In this document: piece after piece, positions 30,091 to 41,947 of the stretch
Position numbering within the stretch: the stretch's first letter is position 1
Layout of the letters: every line of letters begins with the position of its first letter
NCBI RefSeq assembly: GCF_004027225.2
Contig: NC_044301.2
Coordinates: 23,911,586-23,975,585 of the forward strand
Origin: Strigops habroptila
Taxonomy: Eukaryota; Chordata; Aves; Psittaciformes; Psittacidae
DNA length: 64,000 nucleotides
Direction: 5' to 3'
Made by a program: the position numbers and the translations under genes
Notes under the pieces: model-generated
The model's input: only the letters and a program-made list of their open reading frames with translations
Databases searched by the model: none
What the model was told of the DNA's origin: nothing

Positions 30091-32405
30091 ATTTATTTTA
30101 TGTATTTATTTATTAATTCTAAAAAGAAGATTCCCAGCCCAGGAGATTTATGCCTTTCAGTACAGATTTGCAACTACTAGTGTCTTGTGTATTTACAAAA
30201 TTGAAAGTCGTGATTAGGCAAAGAGGTATGTCCTTCAAAATAACCCTCCAGCTCTTTGCCTGTCCTCACAGTGTGCTGTATTTAGGGGACCTCAGTTACA
30301 GGCCAGCACGGTAGCGTGCATTTGGAAGCAGCCTTTCTTAGTGCTTGCATTTATGAACACAGCTATTTGGAGCCCATTTGTATAGAAACAAAAAGCAACA
30401 ACCAAGATGACATCCTAATTTAGAGGTGTGGTGAAATGGAAAGTCTATTTCCATTCAGAAGATGAAACCCGGAAGTAAATCCGTACCTTTAGTGATCAAA
30501 AAAAATTGACTTTGGAAAGAAGTTTCCTCTAGGAAACACTACGTCCTTCAGAACAATAGAAACAATTTGCCACAGAGAGGGATTTTAGCAAAGTCTATGT
30601 GTTCCTCTCCAGGTGGATGTGTTCTGCTCATCCTCATGCTACCACATTTACTATAAATGCTGCACAGTCACGTTAATGCAAAATAATCTAAGCAGGGTTT
30701 ATTAGCTCAGGCTCAGTTTTATGCTGACCACGTCAAGTTGGGTGGCATCTGGCTAGCTTGGTGCATGGGCCAGTGTAACTGGTGCCTTCCTGCAAACACC
30801 ATCCAGACATTCCCCATCAATGAACAGCTGGAAAAGGCAAAGTATTATGTGGTTTGATGGATCCTGCTTTAACCACCTCCAAAGGAGCATTAGCTGGGAT
30901 TTTGTAGTCTCTGTAAAGTTACCTGTCCCCAGAGCCACTGGCAATATTTGTTGCCAGTGAACTCTTGCTACTACAAACAGAAGCAACAGGGATAATACTG
31001 CAATATAATTTCTGATATGTGGATGCATTACGGAAAATAACAAACACTGCAGAGACCCGTGAGTGTGCAATAGGCAAAGTGATGCAATCTCAGAGCAATT
31101 ACTGAGGGGCCGATAGGATCCCGTTCCTGCATGCTGCCATCACAGAGTGTATGACTGATGAAAGCCCAGGAAGCAGGAAGGAAAAGGCAGTTTGTGCAAC
31201 ATCTGCCAGGCTTCCATATGGGCATGTTCCAAACTTACTATTGCCTGATGACAGCACACAGATTAGGGCATCAGTGTCGGCTGAACTGGAACTGATCTTT
31301 CACTGACTTTTGAGTAATTTCATGGCATGGATTAAGAGGGGCATGAAATTAATCTTCACATCACTGTTGATTCCTTGCCCATAAAAGTTATTCCAAACTC
31401 AAGAGCATTAACAAAGGGTATTTTGAAAACATACATAAGGAATTGAAACTACTTAGAGCTTTTATTTATACAATCCACACTCAGCATAGTGCTAGATGCA
31501 TAATTTAGCTCTTTTGTAACTCGGGGTCCTTATTGTACATTGTATAAACATGAAATTCAAGCCTTGGATAAGACTACCAGTAGCATTTTTTTAACCCTTG
31601 TAGCATGATTAAATCCGTAGCTCTCAAACGGTTGTTTCCATCTATTCAGCTCAGAGCACTCACAAGGCTGGGGAATGTTCACCACCTCAGTTAGGGAAAC
31701 CAAAGAGCAGAAAGGTGGTTGGAAACGTCGTCTGCAAAAATCTTTTTTTATGGACAGTCTGAGGTACTGACCCCAAACCTCAAAAATGTAGAAGCTATTT
31801 ACATCTCATGTTACAGCTACACTTTTAGTACGATTGAGCAACCCGCAACACCCAACAGGGGTGTGCAAAGCTTGTCTGTCATCATGCATGTTTCCCTTAA
31901 TCTTTCATTTATCTATCCCTTGCCCGTGAGATTGATAACTGGTATTTGTGCTGGTCCCAGGGACAGGAGTTGTGCAATGTTATGTCAGCCAGGGACAGGC
32001 ATGCTTGCTTGGCATCATTTGGTACTCAACGAAACTTTTTAAGTTGGAAAGTTTCATTGAACTCGAGCATAAGTGAGTTTGTCTTCCCTTAAATAAGGAC
32101 TGAGAGAGTAAATGGAGGGAGAAAGGTGAGGAGAAAGGTGAGGGGAAAAGAACAAGAAAAAAGCCACCTAGTCTGCAGACCTGCTAGTCCTGTTTGGGTT
32201 TTTTTAAGATTCTCCTATCAAGACTTGCTGACAGATGAGCTCTGTTGAGTCTTATAGTGGTGATTTAAGATGTTACTGCATCCCTTTCTCCCCCCACCCT
32301 TCTGCTAGAGGTTACAGCCCACATAATAGCATTGACAGAAAGGAATATTTTCCTTGGTCTTGGCCATTCCAGTTTAAATTCTGGCATATTAGCTTAAAAT
32401 ATTTT
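30091..32405. other. Intergenic, no feature recognised
   Basis: AT-leaning single-copy-looking sequence. No long conserved ORF, tRNA or repeat family was recognised, apart from an A/T-rich CR1 tail extension at 30091-30125. Confidence 0.5.
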
Positions 32406-32409
32406 GATG

Positions 32410-32570
32410 TGAGGCACAGAAGGATGGACTGGAAGGACCATGGAGGTCACCTAGTTCATGCTCCTGCCTGTAGGCTGGATTAACTGTTCTGTGTCACGCC
32501 TGACAGATACTTGTCTGACATCTTCTTAAACACCCCCAGTATTGGAGATTCTACAGCCTACATGATCCAT
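32410..32570 (-). repeat. Old CR1 fragment (3' end)
   Basis: GGACTGGAAGGACCATGGAGGTCACCTAG and the following GACAGATACTTGTCTGACATCTTCTT / ACACCCCCAGTATTGGAGATTC pattern match the 3' region of an older, diverged CR1 read in reverse. Much more decayed than the other copies. Confidence 0.65.
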
Positions 32571-32679
32571 GAAGCTAATGAAAATACTGAGAAGTACGGA
32601 GCCTGCAGCAGATTCCCACAAAGGCTCACTAGTTTTAACACACACACCCCCCCCCCCCTTCCTTTTGCCAGCAACTATG

Positions 32680-32728
32680 GCTTTTCAACCATTTTTTCAA
32701 CCATTTCAAATTTCCTAGATTTCAGATG
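32680..32728 (+). repeat. 49-bp direct repeat A (copy 1)
   Basis: GCTTTTCAACC...TTTCAGATG is identical to 39030-39078. It includes an internal TTTTCAACCA duplication. Confidence 0.85.
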
Positions 32729-33137
32729 TAAATAGGATGTGGGATCATGTCAAAAGCCTTACTAAAACACTGTATGTCTGGTCTTTCTTCTCTGGAGAAA
32801 GACACCAGATTTGCTACGCTGTAGCCCTGTGACACACTCTTCATTTCCAGTAGCCCTGTGATTCCTCTAGTTTCCTACAGGAACTACAAGGAAATTCATC
32901 AGGCCACTGATGTCCCAGCTGCATCACATTTTGCTCTGTCTAACTGTATCCCACTACACTTACAAATCTTTGATCTTAAGGCTACTCTTCCCTCCTCTTC
33001 CTAGCATTTGAAGTGAAGAATCTGTGATTTAGCTAAACTGGTTCCTTATTATCCTTTTTCTCGTTTGCACAGGAACCCTTTGCACTTGTGCTCTTAATGC
33101 TGTTTCTTGAGGGATCTCCAAGATCTGTTTAACACTA

Positions 33138-33555
33138 TATACCCTGCATCTTCCTGGTTGCCATTGCATGCTCACATGGTAACTGCATCCATATTCTTTT
33201 TTCCCTGGCATCTTTAATAGAAAGTCTCTCTCTCTCTAACCTGGCCCTCAGAGCAGCTACATGCACTCTTGAGACCAAACACACCGCATCTCCCCATGCT
33301 CCTGCACGGCACAAGCTGGTGTGCTGGCACAGGCTCTACCTTGCCAGCTCTGCTGGGCAACCTGGAGCAGAGGAGCAGGCACAAGCCGCTGGGCAGCTGG
33401 CTGGGGTGGGAAAGTGAGCCAGAGGACTCACATCCCTTCCTCTGTGAAAAGCATGGGTCTCTGTTTGAAATTAAATCTTCCTTGACAAAGACTGGGTTAA
33501 ATTACAGGAGTGAGATCTTGTCAAGAACATCGAACAGAGCCAGGTTCCCACACAG
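33138..33555 (+). repeat. 418-bp direct repeat B (copy 1)
   Basis: From TATACCCTGCATC to TTCCCACACAG, nearly identical to 39920-40335; I see three substitutions and a 2-bp indel. No TG...CA ends and no coding content that differs from chance. Confidence 0.9.
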
Positions 33556-33911
33556 CACTTTGTGCCGGTGCTTCAGTAGCGTGTGGCAAAAGCGGGGAAG
33601 GGGTGGCAGAGCCGGGTGTGCCGCCTGTGAGGGACAAACACGCCCAGTCCTGTGCTCAGCTCCCTCCCCACTGGAGACCCCTTTGGGTCATGCTGAGCAC
33701 CCGCCAGTGCCTCTGAAAGTAGACCTTGAACATAGTTACAGGAAGCGTCTTATCCGTGGGGTGGCTTTCCTAATGTTCGGCTGTGGCAGCCCGTGGTTAT
33801 TTCTCAGGCTCCGGGAGCTGCTCAGGTGATTCCCAGGTATTTTTTGCTGCCACATCATGGGTTTTTATTAAATACCAAACAGAATTCACCTTCCCTGGGA
33901 GATGAACTAAA
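33556..33911. other. Intergenic, no feature recognised
   Basis: GC-mixed sequence between repeat B and the CR1 tail. Open frames here are not recognised as any protein. Confidence 0.45.
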
Positions 33912-34002
33912 ATCATAGAATCATAGAATAGTTGGGGTTGGAAAGGACCTTATGATCATCTAGTTCCAACCCCCCTGCCATGGGCAGGGACACCACACAC
34001 TA

Positions 34003-37000
34003 AACCATGTCGCCCAAGGCTCTGTCCAACCTGGCCTTGAACACTGCCAGGGATGGAGCATCCACAACCTCCCTGGGCAACCCATTCCAGTGCTTCACCA
34101 CCCTCACTGTCAAGAACTTCTTCCTTATATCTAATCTAAACTTCCCCTGTTTAAGTTTGAAGCCATTACCCCTTGTCCTATCACTACAATCCCTGATGAT
34201 GAGTCCCTCTCCAGTATCCTTGTAGGCCTCCTTCAGATACTGGAAGGCTGCTAGGAGGTCTCCACACAGCCTTCTCTTCTCCAGGCTGAACAGCCCAAAC
34301 TTTCTCAGCCTGTCTTCATATGGGAGGTGCTCCAGCCCCTTTATCGTCCTCGTGGCCCTCCTCTGGACTCACTCCAACAGCTCCATGTCCTTTTTATGTT
34401 GAGGACACCAGAACTGTACACAGTACTCCAAGTGAGGTCTCACGAGAGCAGAGTAGAGGGGCAGGATCACCTCCTTTGACCTGCTGGTCTCACTTCTTTT
34501 GATGCAGCCCAGGATGTGGTTGGCTTTCTGGGCTGTGAGCACACACTGCTGGCTCATGTTAAGCTTCTCGTAAACCAACACCCCCAAGTCCTTCTCTGCA
34601 GGGCTGCTCTGAATCTCTTCTCTGCCCAACGTGTAGCAGTGCCTGGGACTGCCCCGACCCAGGTGTAGGACTTCGCACTTCACATTGTTGAACTTCAAGA
34701 GGTTGGCAATGGCCCACCTCACAAGTGTGTCAAGGTCCCTCTGGATGGCATCCCTTCCCTCCAGCGTATCAACCGAACCACACAGCTTGGTGTCGTCGGC
34801 AAACTTGCTGAGGGCGCACTCGATCCCACTGTCCATGTCGCCGACAAAGATGTTGAACAGGACCGGTCCCAACACCGATCCCTGAGGGACACTACTCATT
34901 ACAGGTTTCCAACTGGACATCGAGCCATTTACCTCAACTCTTTGCGTGCGGCCATCAAGCCAGTTCTTTATCCAGCGAATGGTCCATCCATCGAATTGAT
35001 GTCTCTCCACTTTAGAGACAAGGATGTCGTGCGGGACAGTGTCAAATTCTTTGCACAAGTCCAGGTAGATGACGTCAACTGCTCTGCCCCTATCCGTCAG
35101 TTCTGTAGCCCCATCATAGAAGGCCACCACATTGGTCAGATAGGATTTCCCCTTAGTGAAGCCATGTTGGCTGTCACCAACTACCTCGGTGTTTTTCATG
35201 TGCCTTAGCATGCTTTCCAGGAGAATCTGCTCCAAGATTTTGCCAGGCACAGAGGTGAGGCTGACTGGTCTGTAGTTCCCCGGGTCTTCCACCTTCCCCT
35301 TCTTGAAAATGGGGGTTATATTACCCTTCTTCCAGTCATCGGGAACTTCACCTGACTGCCAGGATTTTTCAAATATGATGGACATTGGTTTAGCAACTTC
35401 ATTCGCCAGCTCCTTCAGGACCCGTGGATGGATTTCATCAGGTCCCATGGACTTGCACACATTCGGGTTCTTGAGATGGTCTCGAACCTGATCCTCTCTT
35501 ACAGTGGGCCTAAGGTCTTCATTCTCACAGTCCCTGCATCTGCTTTCCGAGACTTGGGTGGTGTGGTCAGAGCATTTGCTAGTGAAGACTGAGGCAAAGA
35601 AGTCATTAAGCGCGGGGTCATATGTAGAGGACAATGGGCATATGATGAACCAGCCATTTGAGAGCCTCTTCTTAACACGTAGCCGCATACCAAGAAGAAT
35701 ATAAGAGGAAGAAAACATCTGCAGTCGGATACATCGGAGGAACACCAGGAACTAGATGAACCAATAAGGACGCTTGCCGAGCCGCGTGACTGCCTCTTGC
35801 AAAAGGCCTTTTACCAATCAAAAGGCGCGTGACTAGTGCATGACCGCATGTAAGGATATAAAACTTTGTATATAAAGGGATAGTGAAGAACAATAAAAGG
35901 GCTTCTGCTTGATTCATATTGAATTGTGTAGAGTCCATTGTATTCTCTCCTCAGTTCAGAACCTCAGCCTTCTCCAAATCCATGGTAGCCAGTTCTCCCG
36001 ATAGCTTCCGGGGAGGGCCCACGTTGTCCCTAGTCTGTCTTTTATTTGCTATGTACCTATAGAAGCCTTTCCTGTTATCTTTCACATCCCTTGCCAGATT
36101 TAATTCTAGCTGGGCCTTAGCTTTCCTAACCTGGTCCCTAGCTTCCTGGGCAATGTCCCTATATTCTTCCCAGGCCGCCTGTCCTCGCTTCCACCTTCTA
36201 TAAGCTTCTTTTTTCCCCCTCTAAGTTTCCTCAGCAGCTCCTTATCCATCCATGGAGGTCTCCTGGCCCTCCTGCTGCACTTCCTTCTAGTTGGGACACC
36301 ACACTCCTGACCATGTAGCAGGTGATCCTTGAATACCAACCAGCAGTCTTGGGCCCCCCTGCCCTCTAGGACTATATCCCATGGAACCTTACTAAGCAGG
36401 TTCCTGAAGAGGCCAAAGTCTGCTCTCTTGAAGTCCAGGGCAGTGAGCTTGCTGCATGCTCTTCTCACTATCCTGAGGATCTCAAACTCAACCATCTCAT
36501 GATCGCTACAGCGAAGGCTGCCCTGGAGCATCACATTTCCAACCAGTCCCTCCCTGTTGGTGAGCACGAGGTCAAGCATGGCACCTCTCCTTGTCAGCTC
36601 CTCTATGACTTGCAAGAGGAAGTTGTCTTCCACACAATCGAGGAACCTCCTGGATTGCTTGTGCCGGGCCGTACCGTCCCTCCAACAGATGTCAGGATGG
36701 TTGAAGTCCCCCATGAGGACAAGGGCCTGCGAGCGTGAGGCTGCTCCTATCTGTCTATAGAGGGCTTCATCCACATAGTCCTCTTGATCGGGCGGCCTGT
36801 AACAGATCCCCACCATCATGTCCCCCATCACTCTTCTCCCTTTGATCCTGACCCACAAACTCTCTGTTGACTGATCACCTCTCCCCAGACAGAGTTCCAT
36901 ACTCTCCAGCCTATCACTGACATAAATAGCAACGCCCCCTCCCCGTCTGCCTGGTCTCTTTTCTAAACTGCCTGTAACCTTCCATTCCAACACTCCAGTC

Positions 37001-37255
37001 ATAGGAGCCATCCCAGCATGTTTCTCTGATACCAATGATATCATATCCCCGTAGCCTCGCACACATCTCTAATTCCTCTTGCTTGTTCCCCATACTACGG
37101 GTGTTTGTATAGAGGCACCTTAGCCGAGCTCCAAATGAAGCTGACTCAGTGGCTGGGGCAGCTGGAACATCTCTACATTGCTCCAAGCACTTATTACAGG
37201 TGCTGGCAACTGACCAGGAGTGTTGGGATGGATCAATGCTCCCCTCCCCCAACAC
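34003..37255 (-). pseudogene. CR1 copy 2 ORF2, disrupted
   Basis: Endonuclease ([28 protein letters not shown]) and RT ([16 protein letters not shown]) are both recognisable and parallel copy 1. Breaks are a frameshift near 36960, another near 36225 in the Lys-rich linker, the LTR-like insertion at about 35610-35955 and a stop at 34369-34371. The RT catalytic FADD survives. Confidence 0.9.
35610..35955 (+). mobile_element. LTR-like insertion in CR1 copy 2 ORF2
   Basis: About 345 bp are absent from the homologous place in copy 1 (near 28400). In plus orientation it has TGTAGAGGACAATGG (35623), a GTATATAAAGGG TATA box (about 35869-35880), an AATAAAAGG polyadenylation signal (about 35891) and ends CTCTCCTCA (35953). 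These are features of a small solo LTR. The 15 bp between the CR1 break and the TG are unexplained, and no clean target duplication is seen. Confidence 0.6.
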
Positions 37256-37257
37256 AT

Positions 37258-38367
37258 CTAGTTTAAAGCTTTCTTGACCAGCCTGGCAAGCCTCCTACCA
37301 AAACAGCTCTTCCCCTTCTTTGTCAGACCAGCTCCACCAGCCTCCAGTAGACCTGGCCTCCCAAATCGAGTCCCACGTTCTAAATAGCCAAACCCCTGAC
37401 TATGGCACCACCCTTCTAACCATTTATTAACCTGCCAAACGTGCCTAGCTTTTTTAAGGTCCTCCCCTTTGTCCTGGAGAATCGATGAAAAAACTATCCG
37501 AGCTCCAGAGCCCCTAACCACCTCTCCCAGGGCTCTGTAGTCCTTCTTAATGTTCTCCAGGCTACTGCTATCTATATCTCTAGCACCCACATGGACCACT
37601 AGAAGGGGGTAATAGTCAGCAGGACTTACTAGAGCAGGCAGCCTCTCAGCAACATCCCTGATCCGAGCCCCTGGCAGGCAACACACCTCCCTTGAGACTG
37701 GGCCAGGCTGACAGATGGGTGCCTCTGTGCCTTTCAAAGTAGAGTCCCCTACTACTATGACCCGCCTCTTTTTCCTGGAGGCACCAGTAGTGATCCTCTT
37801 TACTGGTGCATCAGCAGGATGCTCATTATGCGTGGTGGGTGCTTTCTCGTTAGCCCCCTGTAGAACTGCAAAGCGGTTCTGGGTGGGGACATCAGATTTA
37901 GGACGAAGTCCATTGCCGTTAATTGTCTTCTTCCTCCTTTTTTTGGTGGTTTTTCTCGTTACTAATTCCCAGCTTCCTGGGTTGCTGCCCTCCTTCCTTC
38001 CTATATGAGCAATGCCGGACGTTTGCGGCCCCTGTACAGTTTGGGCCTGGAGCAAGCAGCCCAGCTTCCTCTCAGCTTCCCTGGCATCTTTTAGCTCACC
38101 AACAGCCTCCCGCAGCTCAGCCACCTGCTGCAGGAGGACCTCCACCAAGGTGCACCAAGTGCAGCCCTGTCCATTGTGCGCCCTTGCCTCAAGAGACCAG
38201 TCGAGGCACTTCCTACACTCCGAGGTCTGCGCCGCAGCCTCCCCTCTCATCGGCTCTGTCTGAGTGCCTACGCTGGCCACCGCCGGGGCAGAGCTCCCAC
38301 AGCAGGCCCTGGTCCTGAGGCGAGTGCTCACCATCCCGCTCGCTGCCCGCGCAAACTGCCACACCAC
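37258..38367 (-). CDS. CR1 copy 2 ORF1 (SGNH/esterase-like), intact frame
   Basis: A 369-codon uninterrupted frame ends 2 nt before the ORF2 segment. Its N-terminal half has a Cys-containing region (SECRKCLDW, GCTWC) followed by a coiled-coil-like stretch (LLQQVAELREAVGELKDA), and a basic linker (KTTKKRRKK) follows. The C-terminal half has an SGNH/GDSL-hydrolase-like fold signature: VIVVGDST with the nucleophile Ser, PGARIRDV, and VHVGARD. CR1 ORF1 proteins are thought to bind nucleic acid and, via the esterase domain, membranes or lipids. The frame is open, so it could encode protein, although ORF2 is dead. Confidence 0.85.
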   Translation of the reverse strand: MVWQFARAASGMVSTRLRTRACCGSSAPAVASVGTQTEPMRGEAAAQTSECRKCLDWSLEARAHNGQGCTWCTLVEVLLQQVAELREAVGELKDAREAERKLGCLLQAQTVQGPQTSGIAHIGRKEGSNPGSWELVTRKTTKKRRKKTINGNGLRPKSDVPTQNRFAVLQGANEKAPTTHNEHPADAPVKRITTGASRKKRRVIVVGDSTLKGTEAPICQPGPVSREVCCLPGARIRDVAERLPALVSPADYYPLLVVHVGARDIDSSSLENIKKDYRALGEVVRGSGARIVFSSILQDKGEDLKKARHVWQVNKWLEGWCHSQGFGYLERGTRFGRPGLLEAGGAGLTKKGKSCFGRRLARLVKKALN

Positions 38368-38600
38368 GCCCTGATCACCTGCGCTCTCTGGGATGGGTTT
38401 TTACCCACTGAGGGCTGGTGCCGTCACTCCTGGCGCCGCCCCCTGTGAGTCAGCTGCTCGCGTCAGCTGAGCTGCCGGCTCCTGGGCAAGTCCTGTCGAG
38501 GACTTGAGGCTCCCTTGGTCGCTCTTGCCGCTCCGAACCGAGGCTCCTGGACGCTGTGCTTCCCCCCGCTCCGGTGTTAAAGGCGTCCTCTCTGGAGATA
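38368..38600 (-). promoter_or_regulatory. CR1 copy 2 5' UTR / internal promoter region
   Basis: GC-rich sequence upstream of ORF1 containing a CAGCTGAC/GTCAGCTGA pair (about 38448-38470). Its upstream limit is where composition turns AT-rich near 38600. Because full-length CR1 carries its promoter here, the region may have promoter activity. Confidence 0.5.
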
Positions 38601-39029
38601 CTCACCTCAGCAATGATCTCTAGAAGTATTGGTATGCACAACAAAACTTTTACATCACCATTAGCAAAGCAGAATATTTCTGTTCCCATTATTTCCAGTT
38701 GAATAATTTAATGTGCGCCCTTTTTAAATTTACCACTTTTAAATTGAAAATTCATTAAAATGTTTCAATAACAGTTAATATTAGCATAGTAATAAGACAT
38801 ACCGAGTGGGCGTTACCAGGAGATAAGTGACCTGATCTGTAAATTGGTGCCCTTGGCTTTACCTCTGGATGTCAATCAATTAAAGCAGTCAATCATCTCT
38901 GAGTAGTGCCTGCCTCAGCAGGTCTTATTGCTTAATCATATAATGTTGAGCTAATACCATTCATATTTCTGGACAAAAAATTCCACTAGGAATTCCCATT
39001 CATTATCACATCAAAATTAACAAGATCTT
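38601..39029. other. Intergenic, no feature recognised
   Basis: AT-rich sequence with no recognised feature. Confidence 0.45.
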
Positions 39030-39078
39030 GCTTTTCAACCATTTTTTCAACCATTTCAAATTTCCTAGATTTCAGATG
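39030..39078 (+). repeat. 49-bp direct repeat A (copy 2)
   Basis: Identical to 32680-32728. It abuts a CR1 3' tail directly. Confidence 0.85.
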
Positions 39079-39079
39079 G

Positions 39080-39151
39080 CACAGGGGTTGGAACTAGATG
39101 ATCTTAAGGTCCTTTCCAACCCTAACTATTCTGTGATTCTATGATTCTATG
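39080..39151 (+). repeat. CR1 3' tail fragment
   Basis: CAGGGGTTGGAACTAGATGATC through TTCTATGATTCTATG, the last 70 bp of CR1 in plus orientation. Confidence 0.85.
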
Positions 39152-39919
39152 CTCAGGGGACGTGCAGTCGCAATGTGTTATAAATTCAACAGAATTGCTA
39201 ATTAAAAACCTACTGTACAAAAATAGAACAAAGGGTGGAATTGGAGCCAACAGAATCCAAGCCAGTGCAGTGGTCCTGGGGAAATGGTCTGGGCTGCAAG
39301 GCAGGTGATCTGATCTTCATCTGGGATTTACAGATGATTTACAATCCTACAAACCCAGCCTCTTGGCAGACTTTTGGCAGCAGGTGCCAGCAGTGCTCCT
39401 GGCCTCCCGTTTCCCATTCTTTCCCCAAAGGGGATGAGCAGCTCCTGTTGACGCCATGAGAATTAGAGCCCGTAGGAAACAAGCGGCACTTCTGGTCTTG
39501 TTCAGTGGCTCGGCAGGGCTTGGAGGGACTGTGGAGGATTTTCACTGATGGGAAGGTTTCGCACTATTCATGGGCCAGCAATCCGGTTTGCCAGGGAATC
39601 ATGATGCTGGGCACCGAGTCCTCTGCAGCACTATGAGAGCACAGCCTGGCTAGCACAGATCTCAGGGAAAGCAGAGTTCAAACAAGCAATTCTTAGAGTC
39701 TCAGCAAAAAAAGGTGCCCTTTTCCTGCTAGCTTTCCTAACCATCTGCTCTAAAATGGAAGCGTTCTATATTAGGGTAAAACACACGCTCCAGAAAAGCA
39801 AAATATGCAAGGGTGCACTGAGAGGTGTGTTCTGCAGTGGATAAACTTATCCTTCTTTCCCCACTTCCATGCATGAAAATGTGCTCTAGAGGAGTCAACT
39901 GATTGCTTACAGAGGACCT
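39152..39919. other. Intergenic, no feature recognised
   Basis: Mixed composition. No conserved ORF or known repeat recognised. Confidence 0.45.
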
Positions 39920-40335
39920 TATACCCTGCATCTTCCTGGTTGCCATTGCATGCTCACATGGTAACTGCATCCATATTCTTTTTTCCCTGGCATCTTTAAT
40001 AGAAAGTCTCTCTCTCTCTAACCTGGCCCTCAGAGCAGCTACATGCACTCTTGAGACCAAACACACCGCATCTCTCCATGCTCCTGCACAGCACAAGCTG
40101 GTGTGCTGGCACAGGCTCTACCTTGCCAGCTCTGCTGGGCAACCTGGAGCAGAGGAGCAGGCACAAGCCGCTGGGCAGCTGGCTGGGGTGGGAAAGTGAG
40201 CCAGAGGACTCACATCCCTTCCTCTGTGAAAAGCATGGGTCTCTTTGAAATTAAATCTTCCTTGACAAAGACTGGGTTAAATTACAGGAGTGAGATCTTG
40301 TCAAGAACATCAAACAGAGCCAGGTTCCCACACAG
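39920..40335 (+). repeat. 416-bp direct repeat B (copy 2)
   Basis: Near-identical to 33138-33555. The sequence on either side differs from copy 1. Confidence 0.9.
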
Positions 40336-41332
40336 ATCAGGTTCACAGTGAGTATGTGGTCAAGTTAAGGAGTCATGAAGAGACTAAAATGTCACTGTAT
40401 AGAAACCTGAGTTCTGCTCAGCTGATATTAATTGCAGTGGCACCAGTGAAGTCAATAGCTCTATGCTAATTTGCTTCAGGTGAAGATCAGGCCTTATGTT
40501 TACAAGAATGTAGAATTTAGTGAATGACTTTTAGTCTTCTATATAATGAAATTTAGTATGTGTAAATTTTTTTTAACTCTTTGGATTCTGCCTAAAAGCC
40601 TTTGCTTTCATGAATTGTTCTACTTAAGCTAATGACTTGGCAAAATATCACATGAGTAGAGAATTAAATAGGTCTGCCTGTGCCAGTCAAAGCTCACTGA
40701 CTCAGACCCTTTGTGAGTTGAAAGCTGACTATATATATTAGCAAAATCCTTGCCTTCAGGACAGCACTGCAAGTGAATGGAGCACGGGACCTCAGTCCTG
40801 TGCATATTCATTCATGTGTATTACTTGCTGGAAGGGGCTTGTGAGTGTCAAGCTAAACACATACATATGCATTATTGGGATCAGGGCCTTAGCTTTCTTT
40901 TTAGATTCAGGGAAGTAAATGTGTCATTTTGAACATTAAATATGGTGTAAATCAAATAGGCTTAATCATTACTGAAGTTCAGAAAAGTTATCATTTTGAA
41001 AGGAAGCATCTTGCTATTTTCTCCATAATGAAGCAGCAGACACAACATTATTAATGATAACTGTGAATTGTGCATTCAACCAAGATAAGAGTCAACACGT
41101 TTGGTAACATCAAGGAAAACCTGATACCTTAAGTATAAGAAAATTAGTATTTACAGTGATCTGGATGGTTGGCTATTCCAAGAAGTCGAACAGACACAGC
41201 CAGGAGGGACAATTAGTAATAAATTGGCATTGGGATTCTCTCCTGTACTTGTAATCTGGCACTGTGCATGAAACACACATTTGAGAGTTCTGTTTAAAAC
41301 TTCCTGCTGCAGCTAGCAAGGCAATGTGCCTT
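40336..41332. other. Intergenic, no feature recognised
   Basis: AT-rich, no conserved ORF or repeat recognised. Confidence 0.45.
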
Positions 41333-41947
41333 TGTCCTGGGTTCAGCTGCAACAGTTATTTTTCTCCTTCCTAGTAGCTGGCGCAGTGTTGTGTTTCGAC
41401 TTTAGTTTAAGAACAATGCTGATAACACTCTGATGTTTTCAGTTGTTGCTAAGTAATGCTTACCCCAATCAAGGACTTTACAGTCTCATGCTCTGCTAGT
41501 GAGGAGGGGCACAAGAAGCCGTGAGGAAGCAGAGACAGGACACCTGACCCAGACTAGCTAAAGAAGTATTCCATACCACAGCACGTCATGGTCAGTATAT
41601 AAATTGGGGGGAGTTACCCAGAAGGCCCAGATCACTGCTTGGGTTGGGCTGGGTATCGGTCGTCAGGTGGTGAACAATTGTATTGTGCATCACTTGTGTT
41701 TATTTTTTTTCCCCTTCCCTTTTTAGTTTTATATTCTGTCCCCTTGTTATTTCCCTTATCATTATTATTATTATTACTAGTAGTAGTTTTATATTATACT
41801 TTAGTTATTGGACTGTTCTTATCTCAACCTGTGGGGTTTACATACTTTTGATTCTCCTCCCCATCCCGCCCGGAGCGGGGAGGAACGGGGAGGAGTGAGC
41901 GAGTGGCTGCGTGGTTCTGAGTTACCAGCTGGGCTGAAACCACGACA
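41333..41947 (+). mobile_element. Solo ERVL-family LTR
   Basis: A 615-bp LTR, TGTCCTGGGTTCAG...AAACCACGACA, of the family seen at 22196 but with the full U3. TATA box AGTATATAAATTGG lies at about 41597-41610. No matching target duplication: flanks read GCCTT and TGTCG. Confidence 0.88.

Larger units (their letters stand above)
33912..38600 (-). mobile_element. CR1 LINE copy 2 (near full length)
   Basis: Minus-strand CR1 from the tail (ATCATAGAATCATAGAAT at 33912) through ORF2 and ORF1 to a GC-rich 5' UTR ending near 38600. It is interrupted at about 35610-35955 by an LTR-like insertion. Full-length CR1 copies are rare because most are severely 5'-truncated. Confidence 0.92.

Noticed and set aside
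33138..33555. Repeat B as a pair of LTRs of an undescribed provirus between 33138 and 40335
   Set aside because: No TG...CA ends, no PBS after the first copy and the interior is mainly a minus-strand CR1; a duplication is simpler.
41333..41947. Target-site duplication for this solo LTR
   Set aside because: Flanking 5-mers (GCCTT and TGTCG) do not match, so none is claimed.
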